64,000 bases of DNA. Origin: Streptomyces sp. NBC_00459. Lineage in GTDB: Bacteria; Actinomycetota; Actinomycetes; Streptomycetales; Streptomycetaceae. Of the stretch, positions 7,855 to 16,809 are shown piece after piece (position 1 is the first letter of the stretch; every line of letters starts with the position of its first letter). The notes beneath the pieces were generated by a model. That model had not been told where the DNA came from and did no database searches. It saw only the letters and a list, made by a program, of their open reading frames with translations. Location of the stretch: the NCBI RefSeq assembly GCF_036013955.1, contig NZ_CP107903.1, positions 1,302,001 to 1,366,000 on the forward strand. The letters run 5' to 3'. The position numbers and the translations under genes were made by a program.

Positions 7855-7887
7855 TTAATGTACCGTCTGGTCTAGCAAACTGGTCAA
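7855..7887. promoter_or_regulatory. operator-like element between E1 and tetR (site D)
   Basis: TGTACCGTCTGGTCTAGCAA resembles site B (TGTACCGACCGTCTGATCTA) with four bases missing. Its position between the divergent E1 and TetR genes suggests autoregulation by the TetR protein. Confidence 0.4.
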
Positions 7888-8011
7888 GCACAATAGAACG
7901 AGGTCCCGGACCTGCTTCCCCCCGGATGTGCCACCGGCCGTCCGGACGCGGGCCCGAGGCCATGTCCCATCGACACGTCGAAATGTCGACACATCAGGCG
8001 GGGAGAACCAC

Positions 8012-8719
8012 ATGCCACGACCACCGGGTCACGGGCCGGACTACGAGGTCCGACGCCAGAAGATCATCGACACCGCCGCGACCCTCTTCGCCCGTCATGG
8101 CTACGCGGCGACCTCGATCAACGAACTGGGCCGTGCGGTCGGGCTCGCCAAGGGTGCCCTGTACTACTACATCGGGTCCAAGGAGAACCTGCTGATCGAG
8201 ATCCAGTCGCGGGTGATGGACCCGCTCCTGTCCCGCGCCCGGGAGATCGCGGGCCTCGACGCGGACCCGCTGGTACGGCTGCGGCTGCTGTCGGAGTCGC
8301 TGCTGACGATCATCTTCCGCAGGCTCGACCACATCTGGGTCTACGAACACGACTACCGCAGCCTCACCGGCGACTACCTCGACACGCTGCTGGGCCAGCG
8401 CGCGGAGTTCGAGCAACTGGTCCGGGGGCTGCTCACGGAGGCCGTGGAGCAGGGCACCTTCCGCGCGGTCGAACCGCACCTGGCCACCCTGCAGTTCCTG
8501 AATCTGCACAACCACACCTACCAATGGGTGAAGCCGGACGGCGACTGGGACGCCTCGTACCTGTCCAGCGAGTACTGCGACACCCTGCTGCGGGGATTCG
8601 GAGCACCCGGCGCCGCCCTGCCGGACGTGGAGGAGGAGGCCGCCGCCTTCAAGCGCGACCGGCCGGACCTGCCGCTCGACCCCGAGGCCGTGTGGCAGCC
8701 CGCCGCCCTGGCGAGCTGA
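8012..8719 (+). CDS. TetR-family transcriptional regulator
   Basis: A 235-residue repressor with an N-terminal TetR helix-turn-helix: IIDTAATLFARHGYAATSIN, then LGRAVGLAKGALYYYIGSKENL (residues about 15-62). The C-terminal ligand-binding part resembles the KstR2/YtrR-like class that often senses acyl-CoA thioesters. The start at 8,012 is set by a GGGGAG ribosome binding site; frames extending upstream lack one. It is divergent from the fused E1 gene. I propose it as the regulator of the TGTACCGACCG-type sites at 430, 1,758, 1,856, 4,583, 7,855 and 52,296, because one lies in its own promoter region. This is not proven. Confidence 0.9.
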   Translation: MPRPPGHGPDYEVRRQKIIDTAATLFARHGYAATSINELGRAVGLAKGALYYYIGSKENLLIEIQSRVMDPLLSRAREIAGLDADPLVRLRLLSESLLTIIFRRLDHIWVYEHDYRSLTGDYLDTLLGQRAEFEQLVRGLLTEAVEQGTFRAVEPHLATLQFLNLHNHTYQWVKPDGDWDASYLSSEYCDTLLRGFGAPGAALPDVEEEAAAFKRDRPDLPLDPEAVWQPAALAS

Positions 8720-8762
8720 GCCCGCCGGCACAACCGGCATGTCCGGTACAGCCGGTACAGGG

Positions 8763-8786
8763 GGCCCGCGGTACGCACCGCGGGCC
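8763..8786. terminator. hairpin terminator after tetR
   Basis: A 10-bp perfect stem with 4-base loop, followed by TCTTCTTG on the plus strand, lies between the TetR gene and the convergent acyl-CoA dehydrogenase. Confidence 0.75.
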
Positions 8787-8815
8787 TCTTCTTGTCCCGC
8801 ACCGGGTCGCCCGTC

Positions 8816-9970
8816 TCACGCCTGCTTCAGCAACGCCCGGGCGACGACGTCGCGTTGGATCTCGTTGGTGCCCTCGCCGATCTCCAGGATCTTCGCGTCT
8901 GCGTAGAACCGCGAGATCTCCGACTCCCGCACATAGCCGTAGCCGCCGTGGATCTGCACCGCCTGGGAGGCGGCCCGGTTGGCCACCTCGGAGGCGTACA
9001 GCTTGGCCATGGCGGCCTCCGTGCCGTACGGGCGCCCCTGATCGGCGAGCCAGGCCGCCCGGTAGACCATCCAGCGGGCGGCCTGGAGCTCCGTACCGAT
9101 GTCGGCGATCTTGTGGGCGACCGCCTGGAAGGCCGACAGCGGGCGGCCGAACTGGTGGCGTTCCGTGGCGTGTTTGACGGCCAGCGCGAGTGCCGCCCTG
9201 GTCAGCGACAGACCCAGCGCGGCGACGCTGACCCGGCCCTTGTCGAGGACGGCGAGGAACTGGCGCAGCCCGTTGCCCTCTTCGCCGATCAGATGGTCGT
9301 CGGCGATCCAGCAGTCCTCGAAGACCAGCTCCCGGGTGTCCATGGCGTGCCAGCCGAGCTTCTTCAGCTTGGCGCCGCAGCTGTAACCGGGTGTGCCGGT
9401 CGGGACGTAGAAGGTGGCGAACCGTTTCCGCCCGTCCTCGCCCTTGCCGGTCGTGGCCAGCAGGGTGACACCCTGGCTGATGTCGGTGCCGGCGTTGGTG
9501 ATGAACATCTTGGTGCCGTTGATCAGCCAACCACCGTCCGCACGGCGGGCCGTGGTGGTGATGCCCGCCGCGTCGGAACCGGCGCCGGGCTCGGTCAGGC
9601 CGAACGCCCCGATGGCCTCGCCTCTGGCCAGCGGGGTCAGCCAGCGCTGCTTCTGCGTCCGGGTGCCGTAGGTCAGGAGCGGGAGCGTGGCGATGGTCGA
9701 GTGCGCGTTCCAGGAGGAGGCGACCGACTGGTCGGCCGCGCCGAGTTCCTCCATGACCGCGACGTACGACACCATGTCCGAGCCGGCGCCGCCGTACTCC
9801 TCGGGCACGAGCATGCCCATCAGGCCGAGTTCGCCGAGCTTGGTGAAGATCTTGGTCGGGAACGTCTCGGTCTCGGACCACTCCGCGGCGTTCGGAGCTA
9901 TCTCCTTCGCCGCGAACTCGCGGACCATCTCCTGGAGGTCCCGGGTCTCCTCCGGCAGGTCGAAATCCAT
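8816..9970 (-). CDS. acyl-CoA dehydrogenase (short/medium-chain type)
   Basis: A 384-residue FAD enzyme introducing the alpha-beta double bond into an acyl-CoA. It has the N-terminal helical domain (MDFDLPEETRDLQEMVREFA), the flavin-binding FGLTEPGAGSDAAG, and the C-terminal VQIHGGYGYVRE and GEGTNEIQRDV; the Glu of EGT corresponds to the catalytic base of medium-chain dehydrogenases, so this copy should be a complete enzyme. The ATG lies one base after the stop of the alcohol dehydrogenase gene, so the two are tightly coupled. Unlike the other acyl-CoA dehydrogenases of the window it looks like an ordinary homotetrameric enzyme. Confidence 0.93.
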   Translation of the reverse strand: MDFDLPEETRDLQEMVREFAAKEIAPNAAEWSETETFPTKIFTKLGELGLMGMLVPEEYGGAGSDMVSYVAVMEELGAADQSVASSWNAHSTIATLPLLTYGTRTQKQRWLTPLARGEAIGAFGLTEPGAGSDAAGITTTARRADGGWLINGTKMFITNAGTDISQGVTLLATTGKGEDGRKRFATFYVPTGTPGYSCGAKLKKLGWHAMDTRELVFEDCWIADDHLIGEEGNGLRQFLAVLDKGRVSVAALGLSLTRAALALAVKHATERHQFGRPLSAFQAVAHKIADIGTELQAARWMVYRAAWLADQGRPYGTEAAMAKLYASEVANRAASQAVQIHGGYGYVRESEISRFYADAKILEIGEGTNEIQRDVVARALLKQA

Positions 9971-9971
9971 G

Positions 9972-11030
9972 TCACAGTCCCTTCGGAGTGAGGAGCACCT
10001 TGAGGTGCCTGGCCCGGTCGGCGGCCAGGTCCGCGAAGACCCCGGCTCCGTCCGCGAGCGGAAAACGCCCGGTGACCAGAGCGGAGGCATCCAAGCGCCC
10101 GGTGCTCATCAGGTCGATCACCCGGGGGATGTCGAAGTTGTAGCCGAGCGTCCCGGCCACGGACCGCTCGTAGAAGACGAGTTGCCCCATATCGAACTCG
10201 ACGCTGCCGTGCCCGACACCGGCGAGCACGACCCGTCCGCCGCGCCGGACGGTGGCGACCGCCTGCCCGGCCAGCGCGGGCACACCGGTCGCGTCGATGA
10301 CGACGTCGGGGCCGATGCGTCCGGTCCTCAGGAACACCTCACGGCGTACGTCCGTCTCGCGCGGGTCGAAGGCCTCGGTGACGCCGAGGCCGAGCAGCAA
10401 CTCGCGGCGCCCCGCGAGGGGTTCGCTCACATAGAGCCCGGCCGCACCGGCGATACGGGCCGCGAGAACCACGGCGACGCCGATCGGGCCTCCGCCGACG
10501 ACCAGGACGTTGTCGCCGGGCCGCACTCCCGCGCGGGTGACCGCGTGCAGGCCCACGGCAAGGGGTTCGGCGACGGCCGCCATCTCGTCGCTGACGTTGT
10601 CGGGCAGCCGGGTCAGCCCGCCGAGCGGCACGGTGACGCGGTCGGCGAAGGCACCGGGCGAGGCGAGACCGACGGAGCCGCTCCTGGGGCAGATGTGGTA
10701 CTCGCCGCGTGCGCACCAGAAGCAGACTCCGCAGCTCCAGACGGGGTCGGCGGTCACCCGGTCGCCGACCGCGATGCCGGGTGTCTCGGTGCCCAACGCG
10801 ACGACCGTGCCGCTGAGTTCATGGCCGAGGGCGAGGGGTGGGGCGGCGCCGGTGAGGGGGTGGGGGCTGTCGCGGATCATGTGGGGGCCTTCGAGGAACT
10901 CGTGCAGGTCTGTTCCACAGATTCCGGACCAGGTCACGTCCACGACGGCCTCGTGGGGGGCGGGGGCGGGCGGGTCCGGGACCTCCTCCAGCCGTAGGTC
11001 TCGTGCGGCGTGCCAGCGCAGTGCCTGCAT
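9972..11030 (-). CDS. zinc-dependent alcohol dehydrogenase (MDR family)
   Basis: A 352-residue medium-chain dehydrogenase of the butanediol/sorbitol dehydrogenase group. The catalytic zinc ligands are seen in GICGTDLHEF (Cys), LGHELSG (His-Glu) and later Glu; the structural zinc lobe has the cysteine cluster CGVCFWCARGEYHICPRSG. The Rossmann motif VVGGGPIGVAVVLAA starts near residue 175. It would oxidise a secondary alcohol with NAD(P). It heads a two-gene unit with the acyl-CoA dehydrogenase; the short distance to the crotonase gene upstream (99 bases) contains a Streptomyces repeat, so that gene is probably transcribed separately. Confidence 0.92.
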   Translation of the reverse strand: MQALRWHAARDLRLEEVPDPPAPAPHEAVVDVTWSGICGTDLHEFLEGPHMIRDSPHPLTGAAPPLALGHELSGTVVALGTETPGIAVGDRVTADPVWSCGVCFWCARGEYHICPRSGSVGLASPGAFADRVTVPLGGLTRLPDNVSDEMAAVAEPLAVGLHAVTRAGVRPGDNVLVVGGGPIGVAVVLAARIAGAAGLYVSEPLAGRRELLLGLGVTEAFDPRETDVRREVFLRTGRIGPDVVIDATGVPALAGQAVATVRRGGRVVLAGVGHGSVEFDMGQLVFYERSVAGTLGYNFDIPRVIDLMSTGRLDASALVTGRFPLADGAGVFADLAADRARHLKVLLTPKGL

Positions 11031-11080
11031 GGTCCGCCCTCCTTTCGGTTCGTGGTGTCGGCTTTGTACGTACGCGCGGG

Positions 11081-11138
11081 TCCGTTGGGGCTGGTCGCGC
11101 AGTTCCCCGCGCCCCTACGGGGGGCGCCCTTACGGGGC
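11081..11138. repeat. Streptomyces-type intergenic repeat, copy 1
   Basis: Contains GCTGGTCGCGCAGTTCCCCG followed by a GCGCCCCT...GGGGGCGC hairpin. Near-identical copies lie at 45,862 and 53,945, and a diverged one at 33,291, each between genes. The hairpin may act as a terminator. Confidence 0.75.
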
Positions 11139-11909
11139 GTCCCCGAATCGGGCCTTGCCTGGGCCCTCGGCCAGGAACGACTCGATGCCCGTCGTCGCGT
11201 CCTGCGTGCCGAACACCCCGGTGAACAGGGAGCGTTCCAGGGCGAGGCCGGCTGACATGGAGGTGTCGGTGCCGTGGTTGACGGCCTCCTTGATGGCCTC
11301 CAGGGCTGCTGCCGGGCCCTCGGCGAGGCGGTGGGCGTAGCGGAGGGCGGTGGCATGCGCCTCCGGTGCCGGGACCACCTCGTCCACCAGGCCCAGTCGC
11401 AGGGCCTCCGGCGCGTCCACCCGGCGGCCGGTCATCAGCAGGTTCTTGGTCCGGGACGGGCCGATCAGACGGGTCAGCCGCTGGGTGCCGCCCGAGCCCG
11501 GGATGATCCCGAGCAGCACCTCGGGCTGGCCGAGGAGCGCGTCGTCGGCCGCGATGCGGTAGTCGGCGGCGAGGGCCAGTTCGAGGCCGCCGCCGAGCGC
11601 GTACCCGGTGATCGCCGCGACGACCGGCATGGGCAGTTGGGCCACCTCGTCGAAGGTGCGCTGCAACGCCCGGTTCCAGCCCCGCACCTCCTCGACGCCC
11701 ATCGCGGCGAGCGCCTTGACGTCCGCACCGGCGGCGAACAGCCGTTCACCGCCGTAGAGCACGACGGCCCGCACCCGGGGCGAGTCGGCCAGTTCGCGTA
11801 CGCGGGCGGCCAGTTCGTCGCGCTGGACGGTGTCGAAGGCGTTCAGCGGTGGGTGGTCGAGGCGGACCGTGACAACGGGTCCGTCGGTGTCGAGACGGAT
11901 GCGCGGCAC
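11130..11909 (-). CDS. enoyl-CoA hydratase (crotonase family)
   Basis: A 259-residue crotonase that would add water to a 2-enoyl-CoA. Both catalytic glutamates of classical hydratases are present, in GYALGGGLELALAADY and in GQPEVLLGIIPGSGGTQRL; the oxyanion-hole segment is FAAGADVKALA. I place the start at the GTG at 11,909 (VPRIRLDTDGP) because GAGGAGG lies six bases upstream; the open frame runs on to 12,566 but without start signals or similarity. It is divergent from the acyl-CoA synthetase at 12,123, and the two share a promoter region with palindrome site at 12,013. Confidence 0.92.
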   Translation of the reverse strand: MPRIRLDTDGPVVTVRLDHPPLNAFDTVQRDELAARVRELADSPRVRAVVLYGGERLFAAGADVKALAAMGVEEVRGWNRALQRTFDEVAQLPMPVVAAITGYALGGGLELALAADYRIAADDALLGQPEVLLGIIPGSGGTQRLTRLIGPSRTKNLLMTGRRVDAPEALRLGLVDEVVPAPEAHATALRYAHRLAEGPAAALEAIKEAVNHGTDTSMSAGLALERSLFTGVFGTQDATTGIESFLAEGPGKARFGDAP

Positions 11910-12012
11910 CAGGGCCTCCTCATCGGGGGAAACAAGGCGAACCCACCGGCGCGCGGATGGTTGTCGATGCGTTCGCGTCGTCGTACAGTTCGGCCAGCAA
12001 GTTTTATAGACC

Positions 12013-12028
12013 AAGAGGTACACTAAAT
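12013..12028. promoter_or_regulatory. ATTGAGTATACTCAAT-like operator/promoter site 1
   Basis: AAGAGGTACACTAAAT matches the proposed consensus at 11 of 16 positions. TACACT (12,019-12,024) is a plausible -10 box for the acyl-CoA synthetase. TATAAA on the opposite strand nearby could serve the crotonase. Confidence 0.45.
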
Positions 12029-12122
12029 CGTGGTAGTGGGCAACCAACCGGCCGGAACCCGCCTTTCCGTATGAGCGGTGGCAAGAAGCATTCGCCGTGC
12101 AGACACAGAGCGAGAGAGACCC

Positions 12123-13655
12123 GTGCACAATTTCGCGAGCATCCTCGATTACCACCTGACCCAGCGGCCCGAATCCGTGGTCGTCACCCAGGAGGACCGC
12201 CGTCTGACGGTGCGCGAGCTCCACGACCGGGTCAACCGGCTGGCCGCGGGCCTGACGGAGCTGGGCGTCCGGCGCGGTGACGTCGTCGGGCTGCTGCTCT
12301 ACAACCGGCCGGAGTTCCTGGAACTGGTCTATGCGGCCAACCGCGTCGGGGCGGTCTTCCTCCCGCTGAACTACCGCCTGTCCGAGGAGGAATGGGCGTA
12401 CATTCTGGGCCACTCCCAGGCGAAGGCGATCATCACCGAACCGGAGTTCGTTCGGGCGGCCGACCGGATCGCCGGAAAACTCGGCGCTCTGGAGCACCGC
12501 ATCCTGGTGGACGGCGAAGCGGAATCGGACGAGTGGACCGATTACGAGGCGCTGCTCGACCGGCACCCGGGCGCCCGGGTGGATCCCGTCGAGGTCGGGC
12601 CGGACGATCTCCAGCGGCTGATGTACACCTCGGGCACCACCTCACGCCCCAAGGGTGTGCGCATCACGTACGGCAACCTGCACGCGAAGAACGTGTCCCA
12701 GATCGTCCACTTCGGCCTCACCGCGGCGGACACCACACTCGTGGCCGGGCCGCTCTACCACGTCGGCGGCCTGGACATGCCGGCCCTTCCGGTGCTGTAC
12801 GCGGGCGGCGGTGTGGTTCTCCAGCGCAAGTTCGACGCGCCCGGTGTACTGAGGGCCATCGAGGAGCACAAAGTCACCAACGCCTGGCTGGCGCCGGTGA
12901 TGGTGAACGCCGTCCTGGAGGTCCCGGACCGGGAGTCGTACGACACCACCTCGATGCGCTTCATCGTGGGCGGCGGCGAGAAGACCCCGGAGCCGGTACT
13001 GCGGCGCATCATGACCGCGTTCCCGAACGCCTGGTTCGCCGATGCCTACGGTCTGACCGAGACGGTCTCGGGCGACACCTTCCTCGACCGCGAGCACGCC
13101 CTGTCCAAACTGGGCTCGGTCGGCCGGCCCGTGCCGCACACCCGGATCCGGATCGTCGACGACACCGGCAAGGAGGCCCCGGCGGGCGAGCTCGGCGAGA
13201 TCACGCTGCGCGGCCCGAAGGTCTTCGCGGGCTACTGGCGCGACGAGAAGGCGACCGCCGCGGCCCTGCGGGACGGCTGGTTCCACACCGGCGACATCGG
13301 ACACGTCGACGAGGAGGGCTTCCTCTACATCGACGACCGCAAGAAGGACATGATCGTCTCCGGCGGCGAGAACATCGCCACCCCCGAGGTCGAGCGGGTC
13401 CTGTACGAACACCCGGCCGTACTGGAAGCGGCGGTCGTCGGCCTGACCCACCCGCGCTGGGGCGAGGTGCCGCGCGCCTTCGTGGTGTTCCGGCCGGGCA
13501 CGGACGCCGGCGTCGAGGAGCTGCGGGAGTTCTGCTCCGAGCGCCTGGCGAAGTTCAAGGTGCCGGCCCGTTTCGACGTCGTCGACGAACTCCCCCGTAC
13601 GCCCTCGGGCAAGGTCCTCAAGCGGACGCTGCGCGACATCCCGGCGGGAAGCTGA
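12123..13655 (+). CDS. acyl-CoA synthetase (AMP-forming, FadD type)
   Basis: A 510-residue adenylate-forming ligase that activates a carboxylic acid with ATP and CoA. It has the P-loop-like MYTSGTTSRPKGV (residues 167-179), the hinge region GWFHTGDIGHVDEEGFLYI, the DRKKDMIVSGGENI motif and the C-terminal lysine in PRTPSGKVLKRTLRD. A GTG at 12,123 with GAGAGAG upstream is preferred; an in-frame GTG at 12,078 has no ribosome binding site. Length is close to FadD3, which activates the C/D-ring propionate HIP in steroid degraders, but side-chain ligases are equally long, so the substrate is open. Confidence 0.92.
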   Translation: MHNFASILDYHLTQRPESVVVTQEDRRLTVRELHDRVNRLAAGLTELGVRRGDVVGLLLYNRPEFLELVYAANRVGAVFLPLNYRLSEEEWAYILGHSQAKAIITEPEFVRAADRIAGKLGALEHRILVDGEAESDEWTDYEALLDRHPGARVDPVEVGPDDLQRLMYTSGTTSRPKGVRITYGNLHAKNVSQIVHFGLTAADTTLVAGPLYHVGGLDMPALPVLYAGGGVVLQRKFDAPGVLRAIEEHKVTNAWLAPVMVNAVLEVPDRESYDTTSMRFIVGGGEKTPEPVLRRIMTAFPNAWFADAYGLTETVSGDTFLDREHALSKLGSVGRPVPHTRIRIVDDTGKEAPAGELGEITLRGPKVFAGYWRDEKATAAALRDGWFHTGDIGHVDEEGFLYIDDRKKDMIVSGGENIATPEVERVLYEHPAVLEAAVVGLTHPRWGEVPRAFVVFRPGTDAGVEELREFCSERLAKFKVPARFDVVDELPRTPSGKVLKRTLRDIPAGS

Positions 13656-13657
13656 GC

Positions 13658-13679
13658 GGGTCCGGACGGGGGCGGACCC
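13658..13679. terminator. possible short hairpin terminator
   Basis: GGGTCCG and CGGACCC pair across an 8-base loop a few bases after the synthetase stop. Weak compared with the other hairpins of the window. Confidence 0.4.
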
Positions 13680-13760
13680 GAAGGGGTTCGGGCGGGGGCG
13701 GATCTGAGGCGGCGGCGGCCGTCTTTCGCTGCGCGACGTGGACGGCCCTTCGGCTGCCGG

Positions 13761-13840
13761 CCGCGAGCTGCCGGGAGCCTGTCGCGCCCGCGCGGCGGAG
13801 CCGCAGATCGCCCCGGCCCCGCACCCCTGTCGGGGCGGGT
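13761..13840. repeat. Streptomyces-type intergenic repeat, second family, copy 1
   Basis: GTCGCGCCCGCGCGGCGGAG, then CCGCAGATCG and a GC-rich GCACCCCTGTCGGGG hairpin. A second copy, with GTCGCGCCCACGCGGCGGAG, is at 17,731. Both lie between genes and have no coding signal. Confidence 0.7.
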
Positions 13841-13841
13841 C

Positions 13842-14630
13842 TCAGCCCGCGAGGAGAAGGTCCTCGGCGACTGCCTTCACCGCGTTCACCACGAGCGGCG
13901 CCACGAGTTCCAGGGAGGAGCTGCCGTCCCCCACCACCGAGATCGCGCCGATCGGACCTTCGGGGCCGCGCAGGGCGAGGCCGACGCAGCCGAGGTCGGG
14001 GAAACACTCTCCGCGGTCGATCGCCAGGCCGTTGCGGCGGCGCACTGTGCGGAGTTCGCGGTGCAGGTGGTCGAGGTGGCCGATGCTGTGGTCGGTCCGG
14101 CGCTCGATCAGCTGTGCGTACCGCGCGTCGATCTCCTCCGGGCTCAGCCAGGCGAGCATGGCCTTGCCGAGCCCGGTGCAGTGGGCGACCGCGCGGCCCC
14201 CGACCTTCGACGGGATGTCGACCGCCGCCCGGCCTCCCACCTTGTCCAGGTAGTAGATCTCGGGCCCGTCCAGCACGGCCAGATGGACGACCATTCGCGT
14301 ACGGACGGCCAGGTCCAGGAGGTGGGGCGCAGCGGCCGACCGCAGCGCGCTGTGGCCGATCTCCCGGCCGCCCAGACCGAGCGCCCGCCGCCCCAGCGTG
14401 TACCCGGCCACCGTGTGCCGCAGCCAGTCCAGGCGGACCAGCTGGTCGAGTATCCGGTGGGTGGTGGAACGCGGGAGATGGGTCCGGCGCGAGACCGTCT
14501 CGAGTGTCAGGTGGGTGTGCGGACGCTCGAAGAGATCCATGATCAGCGTCACGCGCTCCATCATCGACGGAGGCAGTACCTGCCCGACGACCTCGGAGGG
14601 TCGCGAGTCCAGGCGAAGGGCAGACGTCAT
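13842..14630 (-). CDS. IclR-family transcriptional regulator
   Basis: A 262-residue regulator with an N-terminal winged helix (RVTLIMDLFERPHTHLTLET, LPRSTTHRILDQLVRLDWL) and a C-terminal GAF-like effector domain ending LGCVGLALRGPEGPIGAISV. IclR proteins commonly control aromatic ring-cleavage operons, and this gene lies directly downstream of hsaE-hsaG-hsaF. The ATG at 14,630 has AGAGAGG upstream; the frame could begin seven codons earlier but without such a site. A strong terminator separates it from hsaF, and it has its own TAGAAT -10 box, so it is a separate transcript. Confidence 0.92.
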   Translation of the reverse strand: MTSALRLDSRPSEVVGQVLPPSMMERVTLIMDLFERPHTHLTLETVSRRTHLPRSTTHRILDQLVRLDWLRHTVAGYTLGRRALGLGGREIGHSALRSAAAPHLLDLAVRTRMVVHLAVLDGPEIYYLDKVGGRAAVDIPSKVGGRAVAHCTGLGKAMLAWLSPEEIDARYAQLIERRTDHSIGHLDHLHRELRTVRRRNGLAIDRGECFPDLGCVGLALRGPEGPIGAISVVGDGSSSLELVAPLVVNAVKAVAEDLLLAG

Positions 14631-14650
14631 CGTCGGTGCCTCTCTGCTCA

Positions 14651-14670
14651 AACTGAAATCAATTCTAGTT
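14651..14670 (-). promoter_or_regulatory. iclR promoter with imperfect palindrome
   Basis: AACTGAAATCAATTCTAGTT is an imperfect 20-base inverted repeat that overlaps a minus-strand TAGAAT -10 box about 32 bases before the IclR start. The overlap suggests autoregulation. Confidence 0.45.
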
Positions 14671-14769
14671 CGGCTTCGGCGTCAAGGTACCAATGCCACG
14701 GGCCGCAGAGAAAGAGTCGTGCACCGAATAATTGGGGCGGTCGGTCTATTAATCCCGGGGCGCAAAAAA

Positions 14770-14807
14770 GTACCGCTCCCCGGAAGACTGCTTCCGGGGA
14801 GCGGTAC
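14770..14807 (-). terminator. rho-independent terminator of hsaE-hsaG-hsaF
   Basis: A perfect 17-bp stem (14,770-14,786 with 14,791-14,807), 4-base loop, followed on the minus strand by a run of six T, starts 12 bases after the hsaF stop. Confidence 0.92.
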
Positions 14808-14818
14808 GTCGGCCGATG

Positions 14819-15832
14819 TCAGCCCTGGGTGAGGTCCAGGGCGATGTCCACGATCATGTCCTCCTGGCCGCCGACCAGCCCGCGCCTGCCGACCTCCTGG
14901 AGGATCGTGCGGGCGTCGAGTCCGTAGCGCTCGGCCGCCGCCTCGGCGTGGCGCAGGAAACTGGAGTAGGCGCCGGCATAGCCGAGGGTGAGGGTCTCCC
15001 GGTCGACGCGCACCGGTCGGTCCTGGAGCGGGCGGACCAGGTCCTCGGCAGCGTCCTGGAGGGCGAACAGGTCGCAGTCGTGCTTCCAGCCCTGGAGGTT
15101 GGCGACGGCGATGAACGGCTCGATCGGGCAGTTGCCCGCGCCGGCGCCCTGTCCCGCGAGCGACGCGTCGACCCGGGCCACCCCCTCCTCGACCGCCACC
15201 ACCGAGTTGGCCACCGAGAGGGACAGGTTCTCGTGCGCGTGGATGCCGATCTGGGTCTCCGGATCGAGCACGTCCCGATAGGCGCGGATGCGGTCGCGCA
15301 CCCCGTCCATGGTCAGCCGGCCGCCGGAGTCGGTGACGTACACACAGTGCGCGCCGTACGACTCCATCAGCTTCGCCTGTCCGGCGAGGACCTCCGGGGA
15401 CGCCATGTGGGCCATCATCAGGAACCCGGAGACGTCCATGCCGAGTTCGCGGGCGGTGGAGATGTGCTGGGCGGCGACGTCCGCCTCCGTGCAGTGCGTG
15501 GCGATGCGCACCGAGCGGACGCCCATGGCGTAGGCCCGCTTGAGTTCGACGATCGTGCCGATCCCGGGCAGCAGGAGGGAGGTGAGGGTGGCGCGCTCGA
15601 TGACATCGGCCGCCGCCTCGATCCACTCCCAGTCGGTGTTGCTGCCCGGCCCGTAGTTGAGGCTGCCGCCGGCCAGACCGTCGCCGTGGGCGACCTCGAT
15701 GGCGTCCACGCCCGCCCGGTCGAGCGCCCTGGAGATCTTCGCGACGAACTCGGGGGTGATCCGGTGCCGGACGGCGTGCATACCGTCCCGGAGGGTGACG
15801 TCCTGGACGTAGAGCCTGGGGGTGGCGGTCAC
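14819..15832 (-). CDS. hsaF: 4-hydroxy-2-oxovalerate/hexanoate aldolase
   Basis: A 337-residue pyruvate aldolase of the DRE-TIM metallolyase family (HsaF/BphI/MhpE). It cleaves 4-hydroxy-2-oxohexanoate (from steroid ring A) into pyruvate and propanal. The N-terminal [14 protein letters not shown] carries the Arg/Asp/His of the active site, [15 protein letters not shown] carries metal-binding His residues, and [19 protein letters not shown] is the family signature. Its start overlaps the hsaG stop (ATGA), consistent with the known aldolase-dehydrogenase complex that channels the aldehyde. Substrate assignment to the steroid route comes from kstD, hsaC and hsaD close by. Confidence 0.93.
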   Translation of the reverse strand: MTATPRLYVQDVTLRDGMHAVRHRITPEFVAKISRALDRAGVDAIEVAHGDGLAGGSLNYGPGSNTDWEWIEAAADVIERATLTSLLLPGIGTIVELKRAYAMGVRSVRIATHCTEADVAAQHISTARELGMDVSGFLMMAHMASPEVLAGQAKLMESYGAHCVYVTDSGGRLTMDGVRDRIRAYRDVLDPETQIGIHAHENLSLSVANSVVAVEEGVARVDASLAGQGAGAGNCPIEPFIAVANLQGWKHDCDLFALQDAAEDLVRPLQDRPVRVDRETLTLGYAGAYSSFLRHAEAAAERYGLDARTILQEVGRRGLVGGQEDMIVDIALDLTQG

Positions 15833-16809
15833 TTGGTCACCTCGGTGGTCGCCTCGGAGGGGAATCGCTGGGCGATGCGCTCGGCGACGCGCAGGGCGGC
15901 CGAGGTCATGATGTCGAGGTTGCCGGCGTAGGCGGGCAAGTAGTGGGCGGCGCCCTCCACTTCGAGGAAGACGGAGACCTTGGTGGTCGCCTCGGAGGGG
16001 TCGCCGGTGAAGAGGGTGTGCACCGGGTCGCCCTCGGGGACCGGTGTGAACTGGACCTGCTGCTTGAGCCGGTAGCCCGGCACGTACTCGGCGACCGCCG
16101 CGACCATCTCCTCGACGGAGGCGCGGATCGCCTCGTGGTCGGCGTCGCCGATCAGGCAGTACACCGTGTCCCGCATGATCAGTGGCGGTTCGGCCGGGTT
16201 GAGGACGATGATCGCCTTGCCGCGCCGGGCGCCGCCCACCTTCTCGATCGCCCCGGACGTCGTCTCGGTGAACTCGTCGATGTTGGCCCGGGTGCCGGGT
16301 CCGGCCGACTTGGAGGCGATCGACGCGACGATCTCGGCGTAGGGCACGGGAGTCACGCGGCTGACGGCGTGGACGATCGGGATCGTCGCCTGGCCGCCGC
16401 AGGTGACCATGTTCAGGTTGTCGACAGCGTTGTCGGCGGCATCGGCGTTCGCGAGGTGCTCGTCCAGGTTCACCGGCGGCACCACGAACGGGCCGATGGC
16501 CGCCGGGGTGAGGTCGACGAGGCGTTTGCCGTACGGGGCGAGCTTCCTGGCGTTCTCGACGTGGGCCTTCGCCGACGTGGCGTCGAAGACGATGGCGATC
16601 TCGTCGAAGCCCTCCATGCCGATCAGTCCGTCCACGCCCTCGTGCGTGACGGGTACCTTCAGCCGGGCGGCGCGCGCCAGTCCGTCCGAGTCAGGGTCGA
16701 TGCCCACCATCGCGGCCATCTCCAGGGTGTCGGACAGACGCAGCACCTTGATCATCAGGTCGGTGCCGATGTTGCCGGAGCCGATAACGGCCACCTTGGT
16801 CTTCGTCAT
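15829..16809 (-). CDS. hsaG: acylating acetaldehyde/propanal dehydrogenase
   Basis: A 326-residue CoA-acylating aldehyde dehydrogenase (HsaG/BphJ/MhpF), converting propanal or acetaldehyde, NAD and CoA to the acyl-Co[20 protein letters not shown] is the Rossmann motif; the nucleophile is Cys137 in [13 protein letters not shown]. The start at 16,809 is fixed by AAGGAG six bases upstream and by ATGA overlap with hsaE; the open frame extends to 17,040 without support. It should form a complex with HsaF. The product in a steroid pathway would be propionyl-CoA. Confidence 0.94.
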   Translation of the reverse strand: MTKTKVAVIGSGNIGTDLMIKVLRLSDTLEMAAMVGIDPDSDGLARAARLKVPVTHEGVDGLIGMEGFDEIAIVFDATSAKAHVENARKLAPYGKRLVDLTPAAIGPFVVPPVNLDEHLANADAADNAVDNLNMVTCGGQATIPIVHAVSRVTPVPYAEIVASIASKSAGPGTRANIDEFTETTSGAIEKVGGARRGKAIIVLNPAEPPLIMRDTVYCLIGDADHEAIRASVEEMVAAVAEYVPGYRLKQQVQFTPVPEGDPVHTLFTGDPSEATTKVSVFLEVEGAAHYLPAYAGNLDIMTSAALRVAERIAQRFPSEATTEVTK